64,000 bases of DNA, taken from NCBI RefSeq assembly GCF_031119335.1, contig NZ_JAVHXT010000001.1, positions 220,448-284,447 of the forward strand, given 5' to 3'. Origin of the DNA: Pedobacter sp. GTDB lineage: Bacteria; Bacteroidota; Bacteroidia; Sphingobacteriales; Sphingobacteriaceae. Positions 1-9,839 of the stretch are shown in pieces. Each line of letters starts with the position of its first letter. Position 1 is the stretch's first letter. The notes under the pieces are model-generated. The model was given only the letters and a program-made list of their open reading frames with translations. It made no database searches and had not been told where the DNA came from. The position numbers and the translations under genes are program-made.

Positions 1-63
1 AAGATTAGTGCGGCAGAGTTAAAAGAGATAATTGACTTGATTGAAAAACCTGAAGATAAATAG
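1..63 (+). CDS. BlaI/MecI/CopY-type transcriptional repressor, C-terminal fragment (truncated by window start)
   Basis: Frame 1 reads KISAAELKEIIDLIEKPEDK* and lies directly upstream of a BlaR1-type peptidase, the usual BlaI-BlaR order. Confidence 0.65.
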   Translation, partial: KISAAELKEIIDLIEKPEDK

Positions 64-65
64 AT

Positions 66-1568
66 ATGCCACATCTTTTTATTATTCTGTTAAAGATAAA
101 CTTAGTGCTGCTGCTATTTGCTGCCACTTATTATCTGATATTACGCAGATTAACTTTTTACGTTCTAAATCGCTGTTTTTTGGTGTTTGGAATTGTTTTT
201 TCTACAGCTTATCCGTTCATTGATTTAACAGAATTTTTCGATAAGCAGGAAGTAGTTGCCTACTTGCCACAGCTTAACCAAAAAGCTTCTGAGTTGGTGC
301 CTACAGGGTTTTTTATCAATAATTGGCCTTATTTAAGCGCTTTGTTTTATCTGGGCGTTTTGGTGATGACTGTGAGGTTGGCTATTCAATTTATCTCACT
401 TTATAGAATTCACCGCAAATCTAGCCCGAGTACGGTTGCTAATTACAACGTTAGAACTTTGAACGAGAGTGTTAGTCCATTCTCTTTTTGGCAAACTATT
501 TATGTTAACCCGAGCTTACATAACGAAAAGGAACTGGATACCATTTTAGCGCACGAAACGGTGCATGTAAAACAATGGCACTCTGTAGATATTATTTTGG
601 CCGAGTTGAGCGTGGTTTTCTACTGGTTTAACCCTGGAGTTTGGTTAATGAAAAAGGCGGTGAAAGAAAACCTAGAGTTTATTACCGACCAAAAGATACT
701 TAAAAAGGGGATGGATAGAAAAGCCTATCAGTACAGTTTGTTAGGCGTTGGACAATTAAATACTTCGGTGCCTATTGTTAATAACTTTAATCTTTCAGAT
801 TTAAAGAAGCGTATCAAAATGATGAACGTAAAGCGCTCGTCGAAGTTAACGTTGAGCAGATACGCCTTGGCCTTACCTGTATTGTTATTAACTACGTTGG
901 CCTTTACCATTTCTAAAAAAGAAGTAAAAGCGCATTTACCACAATTAGCCAAAATTATTCCTCATTTAACTGTTGATGAGGAAGTGAAACCAGAAGAGAA
1001 AGTGGTAGTGACTGCTCGTAAAAAAGAAAAAATAGTTAAGAATAAGATAAAAGAAGAGCCAGTTAAAAAAGACACGCTTTATAGGATAAACCATATTGTA
1101 AGCACACTTTTTTTCGATAGAGATACCAATGCAAGCGGTAGACCCAGTTTAAGCGAAATTAAGGAAATGATGGCTGCTGTTACAGAAAAACTTGGACTGC
1201 CTCGCACTCAAAAACCTATTGTTAACGGAAAGATAAGCCAAGTTTTCGTTTACAAAAAAGATAGTACAATTGCTGGTGCAATGGGCGAAAGTCCTAAAGT
1301 GTCTATTAAATTTAAATCTATAGGCAAAGTTGAAGAAGTTGATTTGCCAATTCCAAATGGGGAGAAGATGATTATAGTTAGAGGTTTTAAGAAAACTGCC
1401 GATAGCGTTTCTCTCGATGACGTAAAAATGATTGTCAACGGAAAAGCTTATCCTTCGAAGGAATTAAGCAACATCAATCCAAATGAAATTCAGCACGTAC
1501 AAGTAATAAAAGGCGAAGGAAAAAAATCTCAGATACACGTAGAGCTTAAGAAAAGAGCTGAACTTTAA
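66..1568 (+). CDS. BlaR1/MecR1-like M56 family antirepressor metallopeptidase
   Basis: N-terminal TM helices, zinc-protease motif HETVHVKQWHSVD, C-terminal periplasmic region. Confidence 0.85.
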   Translation: MPHLFIILLKINLVLLLFAATYYLILRRLTFYVLNRCFLVFGIVFSTAYPFIDLTEFFDKQEVVAYLPQLNQKASELVPTGFFINNWPYLSALFYLGVLVMTVRLAIQFISLYRIHRKSSPSTVANYNVRTLNESVSPFSFWQTIYVNPSLHNEKELDTILAHETVHVKQWHSVDIILAELSVVFYWFNPGVWLMKKAVKENLEFITDQKILKKGMDRKAYQYSLLGVGQLNTSVPIVNNFNLSDLKKRIKMMNVKRSSKLTLSRYALALPVLLLTTLAFTISKKEVKAHLPQLAKIIPHLTVDEEVKPEEKVVVTARKKEKIVKNKIKEEPVKKDTLYRINHIVSTLFFDRDTNASGRPSLSEIKEMMAAVTEKLGLPRTQKPIVNGKISQVFVYKKDSTIAGAMGESPKVSIKFKSIGKVEEVDLPIPNGEKMIIVRGFKKTADSVSLDDVKMIVNGKAYPSKELSNINPNEIQHVQVIKGEGKKSQIHVELKKRAEL

Positions 1569-1583
1569 GTTCGGCTCTTTTTG
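1554..1583. terminator. Bidirectional intrinsic terminator between convergent genes
   Basis: AAAAGAGCtGAACTTtAAGTTCgGCTCTTTTT stem. Confidence 0.7.
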
Positions 1584-1584
1584 C

Positions 1585-2163
1585 TTATAGTATGTTTTTT
1601 AATCTTAAATGCTGTATGAGCATAATTGTCTTTGCATCTTTAATCTCACCGTTGTCAATCATATTTAATGCATCTTCAAAAGCTAGCTCTAAAACTTTAA
1701 TGTGTTCCTCTTCCTGAGCTAAGCCGCCGCCTTCGTTTACTTTCATAGATTTTTCATAAGCAGCAACAAAAAAGTAAAGAATTTCGGTTACAGAACCTGG
1801 TGACATATAAGCTTCGAAAACTTTGTGTATATCGGTTACTTTATAACCCGTTTCTTCTTCTGTTTCTCTTTTAATGCAGTCTTCTGGATTGTCTTTGTCT
1901 AATAGGCCTGCGCAGGTTTCTATTAACATTCCCGAAGGGTTTCCGTTGAGATAAGTTGGTAAACGAAATTGTTCGGTTAGGATGATAGTTTGCTGCTCTT
2001 GATTATAGAGTAGGATAGTGGCACCGTTTCCTCTGTCGTATGCCTCACGATTTTGAACTTGTTTGCTTCCATCTGGTCTGGTAAACTCGTAAGTTATTTT
2101 TCGAAGTGTATACCAGTTGTCACTTAGAATTTCGGTGTTTAAAATATGGATATCGTTGATCAT
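1585..2163 (-). CDS. nudK: NUDIX hydrolase, GDP-mannose pyrophosphatase NudK-like
   Basis: Nudix box GLLDKDNPEDCIKRETEEETGY; NudK-like N-terminus. Confidence 0.8.
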   Translation of the reverse strand: MINDIHILNTEILSDNWYTLRKITYEFTRPDGSKQVQNREAYDRGNGATILLYNQEQQTIILTEQFRLPTYLNGNPSGMLIETCAGLLDKDNPEDCIKRETEEETGYKVTDIHKVFEAYMSPGSVTEILYFFVAAYEKSMKVNEGGGLAQEEEHIKVLELAFEDALNMIDNGEIKDAKTIMLIQHLRLKNIL

Positions 2164-2292
2164 TATTAAGATTTATAGATAGACGCAATTTTGATGAATT
2201 TGTAACGAAGCAAGTTGAAATATAGTGCATAAAAAAGCGGAAGTACCGATGAGGTAAATCCGCTTCATAAAATCTTTCCTTTTTTTGGATGC

Positions 2293-4938
2293 TTAGTAAT
2301 TAAACGTTACTCTAAACATCGCAACCCTTCCCGGAATTTCGTACCTGCCTACCGTTAATGCGTTTGCAGAAACGTTAATGGCTTCAAATCTCTTCACATT
2401 CGCTAAGTTGGTAATACCAAATTCTAGATCTGTTTTAAGCTTTAGTACTTTATATCGGATATTAAAATCTGCAAACAAGTACTTCAAATCTGCTTGACTA
2501 GACTGCTTGGTAAAGATGTGCTCTGCAGAAAGGTTCAAAAACACCGATTTCAAAACCGTTGCCGTTAGTCCAGATTGTTGCCTTAATTGCTGGAAATTAG
2601 TACCAATACCAGTGTTAGTAGCTTTATTTCTGTTATCTGTAAACGTGCCCGTGTAAGAGAAGTTCATGAACTTGGTCAGTTTGGCTTCAATACCCGCTTT
2701 GTAGATGTAAGTATCTGCTTCAAAAGGTAATAATTGATTATTCTGCAACTGTTGGAATTGACTATGTGAATAGCTAAATCCTGCGTTTACTGTGCTTCTC
2801 AGTGCAAATAAGTACTTGCTCAAACCCGAGTTTACACCCAAACTTTTCATTTGATTTTCTAATGGAAGCACAATACGTTGTTGTGTATTATTGGTTAAAG
2901 TATAAGCAGAAATCGTATTTAAATCAGTAATACTATAAGTAATTCCTACGTTACCGAAAATCATTTCTATCGCCTTGCGGAAATTAAAATTACCAGAGAA
3001 AGCGTGCGAAGAACTTTCTGAAATAGGAGCATTGTTAGCAAAGAGAGAACGATAGTTGCGTAAAACCGTTCCGCTATAAACATCGTCTATGGTGCCAAGG
3101 TTGTTTCTAAAGATATAAGCTGCACTTACATAATTTTCTGGACTGGTTTGGTATTTGAAATTAACCGATGGATTGATAAAGAAACGCTCCAAGTTTTTAT
3201 CTACGCTGTGGTTTGCATCATCATAACTAATGTTGTTATAACTCACAGGAACTCTAACGGCGGCAGTAATTTTATCGGTAGTGTATTCGTAAATGTTTTC
3301 TAGATAAACCCTAGATCTTAACCAATTCAAATCGTTCAGTGTGCCTGGTGCTGCAAGCTCACTGTTGCCATTAGTTTGCATTTTCGTTAAATCTGAGCTT
3401 AGATTTTGGTGCTGTACCAAAAAGCCTGCCCTATATGTCTGCACAAATTTACCTGAAGGGAATGCCATCGAAGCAAAGTTGTTGGTATAAAGCGTTGGCA
3501 AATCTAAATATTGGTTTAAACTGGCATAAGGCGTACCATTGTTTAGGATTTCCTCATTTAAACCGGGTTTAATATCTAAATACTCTGGCTGTGTTGTTCT
3601 GCTAAGCGACGAAGACAGATGAAGCATATTCCCCGATTTCAGTTTTTTGCGATAGCCTAAATCGTTCGATAAGGTGAACATATCTTGCCTTAGCGATTGG
3701 AAAGCACCTATGCCATTGATAAATACATTAGAATTGGTACGAGTAGGATTATACTCAGCAACAAAAACATTATTAAAATAGTAACCATCTGTATTGCCGT
3801 TTAAGGTAAACTGACCTCGTAATTTTTGTGGATTTAAGAAATTATCCTGATTTTCTTGGTAGTTAATTGTTTGGCCAGCTAAGCGGGTTTCTGATGATTT
3901 AAAATAGATTTGCCTGCGCTCATCGTACAGATAAGAAACATTAGCCCTTAACTGTAAGTCATTGTTAAACTTGAAAAGGTTGTTCAAATTAGCTTGACCA
4001 GCTTTGTTAAACAACGAGCGGCTTTGCGGTAAATTTGGTACGCCAGCTGCACCAGCAGAAAGTAAATTGCCCGGTTTAGAGTTGTCATTTGCGATAGGAT
4101 TAAAAGCCATGAGGTCTAGTCCAGGGTCTATACCAATGTTATTGCCTTTTAGGTTGTTCAGAAACTTCACTTTTTTATTAAAGAGCATGGCATTTACATT
4201 ACCGTCAAAACGTTCTGGAGTTCCCAAACCAGCTTTAACTTCGCCCATCACCTTTAGCTTTGCTTCGTCTTTAATCACTAGGTTTAAAGCTACATCATCA
4301 CTGGTGTTGTTTTTTTGCAGCATTTTAATCGGCTGGTCTTTCTCTATTACCTGCACTTTGTCTACCGCACCATGGGGGATAGCTTTTGTGCCAATACCGT
4401 ATTTGTCTTCCAGTAAATTATCTCCATCAATATACATGTTAGAAATGTTCTTGCCATTGTAGCTAATTTTTCCGTTCTCTGCAACTTCAATTCCAGGCAT
4501 TTTTCTTAAAACATCGCCAATGTTGCGGTCTTGTTTATCGGCAAAGTCTGAAGTTTTGTAGTTCAACGTATCTCCGTTTGAGCTTAATCTAGGGCGATTT
4601 TTAACTTCCACTGTTTTCAGACTAATTTCACTTTCGGCTAAAACAATTTCGCCGCTATTGTTAAAATCTGCTAGTTTGATGCTTTTTTTTTCAAAACCTA
4701 AAATGCTGAAATCTAGTATCAAGTCGTTCGAGGTTTCGTCAGTATTAATTACAAAATCTCCTTTTTCGTTTGTTCTAGAGAAACCAAGCGTGCTTCCTTC
4801 TTTGTCTTTTAAACTAACCATGACAGAAGGAAGCGGCTTAGCTTTTATGTCTTTAACCTTGCCCTTAATTTGCTTTTGGGAAAAAGCAGCAACAGTACTA
4901 ACGCTCATTACGATGAGCATAAATAATACCTTTTTCAT
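2293..4938 (-). CDS. Outer-membrane beta-barrel / TonB-dependent receptor-like protein with carboxypeptidase-regulatory-like N-terminal domain
   Basis: Signal peptide MKKVLFMLIVMSVSTVAAFSQ (internal start preferred over the ORF start at 4980), IKGKVKD...PLPSVMVSLKD CarbopepD-like region, plug-like RKMPGIEVAENGKISYNGKNI, long beta-rich C-terminus. Confidence 0.85.
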   Translation of the reverse strand: MKKVLFMLIVMSVSTVAAFSQKQIKGKVKDIKAKPLPSVMVSLKDKEGSTLGFSRTNEKGDFVINTDETSNDLILDFSILGFEKKSIKLADFNNSGEIVLAESEISLKTVEVKNRPRLSSNGDTLNYKTSDFADKQDRNIGDVLRKMPGIEVAENGKISYNGKNISNMYIDGDNLLEDKYGIGTKAIPHGAVDKVQVIEKDQPIKMLQKNNTSDDVALNLVIKDEAKLKVMGEVKAGLGTPERFDGNVNAMLFNKKVKFLNNLKGNNIGIDPGLDLMAFNPIANDNSKPGNLLSAGAAGVPNLPQSRSLFNKAGQANLNNLFKFNNDLQLRANVSYLYDERRQIYFKSSETRLAGQTINYQENQDNFLNPQKLRGQFTLNGNTDGYYFNNVFVAEYNPTRTNSNVFINGIGAFQSLRQDMFTLSNDLGYRKKLKSGNMLHLSSSLSRTTQPEYLDIKPGLNEEILNNGTPYASLNQYLDLPTLYTNNFASMAFPSGKFVQTYRAGFLVQHQNLSSDLTKMQTNGNSELAAPGTLNDLNWLRSRVYLENIYEYTTDKITAAVRVPVSYNNISYDDANHSVDKNLERFFINPSVNFKYQTSPENYVSAAYIFRNNLGTIDDVYSGTVLRNYRSLFANNAPISESSSHAFSGNFNFRKAIEMIFGNVGITYSITDLNTISAYTLTNNTQQRIVLPLENQMKSLGVNSGLSKYLFALRSTVNAGFSYSHSQFQQLQNNQLLPFEADTYIYKAGIEAKLTKFMNFSYTGTFTDNRNKATNTGIGTNFQQLRQQSGLTATVLKSVFLNLSAEHIFTKQSSQADLKYLFADFNIRYKVLKLKTDLEFGITNLANVKRFEAINVSANALTVGRYEIPGRVAMFRVTFNY

Positions 4939-5007
4939 CAGAATGTGTGTTAGATGAAGGCCTGCCAGGTTTGCTGACAAGCCGAAAATAGTTTGTTTGG
5001 TTTGGTT

Positions 5008-5955
5008 TTATTTTTTCTTCTCTGGAAGTTCAATAGGATTGTTCAACACAAACTTTTTCGCACCCCCAGGGCCAGCTACAAAGCTGGTGCTAGTTTTTAC
5101 ATTTGCACCCATGTTTCTTCCTGCCATTTGCGCATTTGCAAACCCAATCGGGTCTTTATCTCTAGCTTCTTTCAGTTTGTCAATCTCTTTCTGCGATGTT
5201 TTAATTGCATCGGTAGGTAGTTTAATTTCACCGCCTAAGTAAGTGTCACCGTCCATTCCTCTTAACTTAAATGTACCTGTTGTTCCATTTGGTAGCGTAA
5301 CAGTTTGGTCGGCTTCTTTAGGTTTGTCTTCTTCTGTTACTTTATCAATACCAGCAAATTGGAATTTCACTTCGTTTTTTTCATCATGAGCTTCTATAAT
5401 TAAGCCCGGTAAACCATTCAATTTCCACGGACCGCTTTGGAAAGCTAAATCTGGTGCAAACCAGGCAATCCAGTTTCTACCTTTAAAGTAAGTAGTTGCT
5501 TTTTGGCATTTTACACCTGAGAAACTAGCGGTGTCTTTGCTGATTTTCCAATTAATTGAAGGTGCCTTTTCTTCGATTAAATAATTACTAATCACACGTT
5601 CTTTGGTGAAAAATTTGTTCTCGTTAGCAAAATAGAAGTAATCTACTTGAGTTACTGGCTTAGATGAAGTTCTATTAATATTGATGGCAGTAGGTCCGCC
5701 AGCTTGATTTCTAATCTGCTCTTCAAGAGATTTGCGGATTTCCATATCTCTGTTGATTTTATCGTAACTCGTAAACACCGAAGCGTTTTTACCAATCACC
5801 AAAAGCATGTTCTCGGTGTAGAAATCATTTCTTTGAGTAGTATCTCGCATGTGTGAAAGTGTATATCTCACCCTAGCTAAAGCCTTATCAGCATTTTGAG
5901 CGAAAGCCGAATTACTTATGGCAGCCGCAATTAATGTAAGTTTTAAAATCTTCAT
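5008..5955 (-). CDS. GLPGLI family secreted protein (paralog 1)
   Basis: GPWKLNGLPGLIIEA motif, signal peptide. Confidence 0.9.
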   Translation of the reverse strand: MKILKLTLIAAAISNSAFAQNADKALARVRYTLSHMRDTTQRNDFYTENMLLVIGKNASVFTSYDKINRDMEIRKSLEEQIRNQAGGPTAININRTSSKPVTQVDYFYFANENKFFTKERVISNYLIEEKAPSINWKISKDTASFSGVKCQKATTYFKGRNWIAWFAPDLAFQSGPWKLNGLPGLIIEAHDEKNEVKFQFAGIDKVTEEDKPKEADQTVTLPNGTTGTFKLRGMDGDTYLGGEIKLPTDAIKTSQKEIDKLKEARDKDPIGFANAQMAGRNMGANVKTSTSFVAGPGGAKKFVLNNPIELPEKKK

Positions 5956-6031
5956 GTGTTATAATTAAGTTTTCGTAAAGCTACGAAATATTCGTAGATA
6001 GGAATATGATTTAACAAAATTTAACTTTCTT

Positions 6032-6883
6032 TTATTGTCTATATTGTGCTTTCATAAATCCTTTTGGATCTTGTTTATAAGCTTCTTCCAATCTTTTAAA
6101 TTTCTCTTTTGTAGTTTTTATAGCGTTCGAAGGCAATTTTATAATATTATCGAAATAAGCATTAGCAGCATCAAATCCCATAAAGTAGTCAATCGGACTA
6201 ATGGTTCCTAAGGTGTTCGTATTATCTTTTTTAGCATCATTCTCGCGGTAAAAATCACCATATTTAGCATTTTCTAAACCAACAAACTTAATACTGATCT
6301 GCTTGTTCTCTGTAGAAGCTTCTAGGATAAGCCCCGGTAAACCATTTAATTTTTCTGGACCAAAAGGAAAAGGTATACTGCTAGCAAACCAAGCTGTCCA
6401 TAAATTTCCGTCGATTAGCGCAATAGCTTTTTCGCATTTTAGTCCATTAATTGTTAGTTTGTCTTTCGCTATTTTCCAATTAATTAGCGGCTTTTCTTCT
6501 TCGTACAGATAATTAAATTGAGTAATACTTGCCTTGGTATGAAATTTATTTTCATTACCAAAGTTGAAATAGCTGAAATTATGCATCCAATCTGTGGCCT
6601 TTTGGTCAATCTTAAAAACAGTTGGCTTTCCATTAGAATTATTATTATTAAGTAGAGCTCTTTCTACAGATATGTGATGTTTTATTCTGTCTATACTGGT
6701 GTAGAAAGATACGTTTTTACCCATAAAAAGCGCCATCTGTTGTGTTTTAACAGGTTTTCTAATAGTAGTGTCTGCTTGGTTAGTGTAGGCGTAGTACGCT
6801 CTGGCAATAACAGTATCAGCCCTTTGAGCAAATAAGCCAGTTGTTAGTAAGCACAGGCATATTGTGTTAATAAAGATTTTCAT
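6032..6883 (-). CDS. GLPGLI family secreted protein (paralog 2)
   Basis: GPEKLNGLPGLILEA motif, signal peptide. Confidence 0.9.
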   Translation of the reverse strand: MKIFINTICLCLLTTGLFAQRADTVIARAYYAYTNQADTTIRKPVKTQQMALFMGKNVSFYTSIDRIKHHISVERALLNNNNSNGKPTVFKIDQKATDWMHNFSYFNFGNENKFHTKASITQFNYLYEEEKPLINWKIAKDKLTINGLKCEKAIALIDGNLWTAWFASSIPFPFGPEKLNGLPGLILEASTENKQISIKFVGLENAKYGDFYRENDAKKDNTNTLGTISPIDYFMGFDAANAYFDNIIKLPSNAIKTTKEKFKRLEEAYKQDPKGFMKAQYRQ

Positions 6884-6899
6884 GGTAAATGATTAAGAG

Positions 6900-7802
6900 T
6901 TATTTTAATTCTATTGGATTGTTAAAAATCATTGCAACAGGCGTTGGAGTTTTTAAAGCCGGAAATTGCTTTGCAATATTTAAAAGACCTTCCATCGGTG
7001 TACCTGTAAGCTGCGCTTTGGCGAAACCATAAGGATCTTCGTTCTTGGCCTTCTTAAGTCGGTTTAATTCCTCTTTACTTACCTTTAATGCTTTAGCAGG
7101 TATTCTTATTTCGTTACCCATCATCTCTGTCGCTAGTGTCTTTTCATCTTCGGTACTATTTGTTTGATCAACCGCTTTTACCGTTACAGCCTCAAAGCCG
7201 GCAAACTGAAATTGTACTTCTTTTTTTTCATCGTAGGCATCAATAATTAATCCCGGTAAACCATTTAATTTCCACGGTCCATTAGCAAATGGCAGTTCTG
7301 GAGCAAACCAGGCAATCCAATTTCTTCCTTTAAATGTAGCGGTTGCTTTTTGACATTTTAGTCCAGAGAAACTCATGGTATCGCGTTCAATCTTCCAATC
7401 AATTTTGGGTATTTCTTCTTCTACCGTATAGTCGTGCATTAATTTTTCGGCAGTAATCAACTTATTTTCTTTGTTAAAGGTGTAGTACTCCGTTTCTATA
7501 GTTTGTTGTTTTCTGTTAGATGTTATCGTAGCGCCATTCAGTGTGCCACCATTGTTCTTTATTTGCTCGGCAACGTGTTTTTTAAAATTAATTAATTGGT
7601 TAAGTCTAACATTACTCGTGTAAAGTGTGGCGTTTTTGCCAATAATGAGTACCATTTCTTCTACCCAAGGCTTGTCTTTTTTGTTGGTGTCTATCACATG
7701 AGAGAAATTATACCTTGCTTTGGCTACGGCCAATTCTGGCTGTTGCGCAAAAGATATTGTACATAAACAAATACCAATTAAAGCTAAAATGTTCTTTTTC
7801 AT
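6900..7802 (-). CDS. GLPGLI family secreted protein (paralog 3)
   Basis: GPWKLNGLPGLIIDA motif, signal peptide. Confidence 0.9.
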   Translation of the reverse strand: MKKNILALIGICLCTISFAQQPELAVAKARYNFSHVIDTNKKDKPWVEEMVLIIGKNATLYTSNVRLNQLINFKKHVAEQIKNNGGTLNGATITSNRKQQTIETEYYTFNKENKLITAEKLMHDYTVEEEIPKIDWKIERDTMSFSGLKCQKATATFKGRNWIAWFAPELPFANGPWKLNGLPGLIIDAYDEKKEVQFQFAGFEAVTVKAVDQTNSTEDEKTLATEMMGNEIRIPAKALKVSKEELNRLKKAKNEDPYGFAKAQLTGTPMEGLLNIAKQFPALKTPTPVAMIFNNPIELK

Positions 7803-8040
7803 TATTTTATGTTTTTCGTAAATCTACGAATATTTCGTAATAATGCAAACGTTTATTATTTTTTCGAAAGCGAATTACTGCAGCATGGGTTGGGCTAGTC
7901 CCGCTTTCGCTCATAGCCTTCGCTACGTTGCGCTTACGCTAAATCGCTACGGGCTAATCCGCTCAATCGGGTTTAGGTAACAAAAACCTGTGCACAGCAT
8001 CTGCATTTAAACCCGATGGGAACGGAATACTTTTTTGTTG

Positions 8041-8118
8041 CGTCATTTCGAACGCAGAGAGAAATCTCTAAGTTAAAAGCAGCTATCAAACAGATTTCTC
8101 TCTGCGTTCGAAATGACG
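8041..8118. repeat. REP/MITE-like element with 27-bp perfect inverted arms
   Basis: CGTCATTTCGAACGCAGAGAGAAATCT (8041-8067) / AGATTTCTCTCTGCGTTCGAAATGACG (8092-8118). Confidence 0.9.
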
Positions 8119-8331
8119 GTTGGAGAACACAAAAAAGATTACAGCGTACAGCGGGGCTACACTTAGCTACGCAGGGGAGGTACTGATTTCTTGAAAAATC
8201 ACAAATCATCAATTATCAAAAATTAGCCGCCAACCTAATGAATCAATGACCAATGAACCAATGAACAGTTAACCAATTAACCGATTTCAACAATTAACCA
8301 AAATACGTAATGAAATATTTTCTGCACGCTA

Positions 8332-8362
8332 TTGTGTTTGAGAATTAAAAGTTCTATATTTG
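8332..8362 (+). promoter_or_regulatory. Bacteroidota-type promoter upstream of rplU (-33 TTG, -7 TATATTTG)
   Basis: TTG at 8332-8334, 20-nt spacer, TATATTTG at 8355-8362. Confidence 0.6.
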
Positions 8363-8405
8363 CACCTCGAATAAAAATAAATAGAAATAAAATAATTATT
8401 TAACA

Positions 8406-8717
8406 ATGTACGCAATAGTAAATATAGCAGGGCAACAATTTAAAGTTGCAAAAGACCAGCACCTTTTTGTACACCGTTTACAAGGAGATGAAGGCGCTAG
8501 TATTGAATTTGACAATGTATTGTTGGTTGACAATGGTGGTAAAATTTCTGTAGGTGCGCCTGCGGTTAAAGGAGCTAAGGTTGCGGCTAAAATCGTGTCT
8601 CATTTAAAAGGTGATAAAGTAATCGTTTTCAAAAAGAAACGTAGAAAAGGTTACAAAAAGAAAAATGGTCACCGCCAGTCATTCACGAAAATCCAGATTG
8701 AGAGTATCACTCTGTAG
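8406..8717 (+). CDS. rplU: 50S ribosomal protein L21
   Basis: [18 protein letters not shown]...[22 protein letters not shown]. Confidence 0.98.
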   Translation: MYAIVNIAGQQFKVAKDQHLFVHRLQGDEGASIEFDNVLLVDNGGKISVGAPAVKGAKVAAKIVSHLKGDKVIVFKKKRRKGYKKKNGHRQSFTKIQIESITL

Positions 8718-8776
8718 TTAAAATTATTTGCAAATTCAATGATTAGCTTTTTGCTAATTGTTTAAAAGATAAAAAC

Positions 8777-9208
8777 ATGGCACATAAGAAGGGAGCCGGT
8801 AGTTCAAAAAACGGTCGCGAGTCGCATAGTAAACGTCTAGGTATTAAAATTTTTGGTGGTCAAGAGGCTATCGCTGGTAACATCATCGTTCGTCAGCGTG
8901 GTACAAAACACCACCCAGATAAAGGTGTTGGCATTGGTAAAGACCATACTTTATTTGCTTTGGTACCAGGTATTGTTACTTTCAAAAAGAAAAGAGATAA
9001 TAAATCATACGTTTCTGTATTACCAGCTGTAGTAGAAGATGCTGCTCCTGCTAAGAAAGAAGCTGCTCCTAAAGCTGAAGCTAAAAAAACTGCTGCTCCT
9101 AAGAAAGCTGCAGCTCCAAAAGCAGAAACTGCTGAGAAAGCAGAAAAAGCACCAGCTAAAAAGGCTGCTAAAGTTGAAGAAGCACCTGCTGCTGATTCTG
9201 CAGAATAA
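8777..9208 (+). CDS. rpmA: 50S ribosomal protein L27 with long Ala/Lys/Glu/Pro-rich C-terminal extension
   Basis: [24 protein letters not shown] core followed by about 57 aa of low-complexity tail. Confidence 0.97.
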   Translation: MAHKKGAGSSKNGRESHSKRLGIKIFGGQEAIAGNIIVRQRGTKHHPDKGVGIGKDHTLFALVPGIVTFKKKRDNKSYVSVLPAVVEDAAPAKKEAAPKAEAKKTAAPKKAAAPKAETAEKAEKAPAKKAAKVEEAPAADSAE

Positions 9209-9230
9209 TATTTGTAATTCCATTACATTC

Positions 9231-9263
9231 AAAAGCCCTGAGAATTTCTCAGGGCTTTTTTTG
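9231..9263 (+). terminator. Intrinsic terminator after rpmA
   Basis: AAAAGCCCTGAGAatTTCTCAGGGCTTTTTTT. Confidence 0.9.
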
Positions 9264-9410
9264 TGATCTAATGATTGAAAATACTGGTAGGTTTTTTTGC
9301 TCTTCAAAAATTTAGCTACACTTTCTTTCAGTTTTCCACTCGCTTTGCTGCGGTCGAAATAACAGGTTACAAGCTAAAAGATTGAGCTATTTATCTTAGC
9401 GAGAGATTTA

Positions 9411-9632
9411 ATAACCTGAGTTCGATTATTATTTCAATGAAAATATTGCTTTGCCTTCGCTATGCCTAGGCGTAACCTCATGCTGAATTTATTTCAGCAT
9501 CAGTTTTGTGTATAACCGACCCTGAAATAAATTTGCTTTGCAGCTACTTCGTGGTCAGGGTGACGACAACCATAAGCTAAAACGCCTATTTAATAGTGGA
9601 AAACACACAAATAATAATCGAACTCAGGTTTA
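9411..9632. repeat. MITE-like element with 22-bp terminal inverted repeats
   Basis: AACCTGAGTTCGATTATTATTT (9413-9434) inverted at 9609-9630 AAATAATAATCGAACTCAGGTT. Confidence 0.75.
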
Positions 9633-9839
9633 TAAATAAATTTGGTGCTTAATTAATTATTTGGCTCAAAGTTCTTCTTTAGTGTACGGACTTGCATTTG
9701 CTGTAAATAAAAACAAGTTATAATGTCCTTAAGCTTTAGATAGAGCGTCTAAATAACGATTTGTTAAGAAGAGCAGTTGAAGCTTAGAAAAGAAAACGGG
9801 TGGAAGGTCCTTCCAACCATTTTCTTATGGGGATTTCTA

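Noticed and set aside
4004-4957. Plus-strand ORFs 4004-4462 and 4658-4957
   Set aside because: Antisense to an intact beta-barrel gene; no recognisable domains.
7973-8212. Minus-strand 79-aa ORF
   Set aside because: Runs through the 27-bp inverted repeat element; repeat-derived.
9020-9307. Opposite-strand and +1-frame ORFs over rpmA tail (9020-9307, 9039-9266)
   Set aside because: Low-complexity by-products of the Ala/Lys repeat tail.
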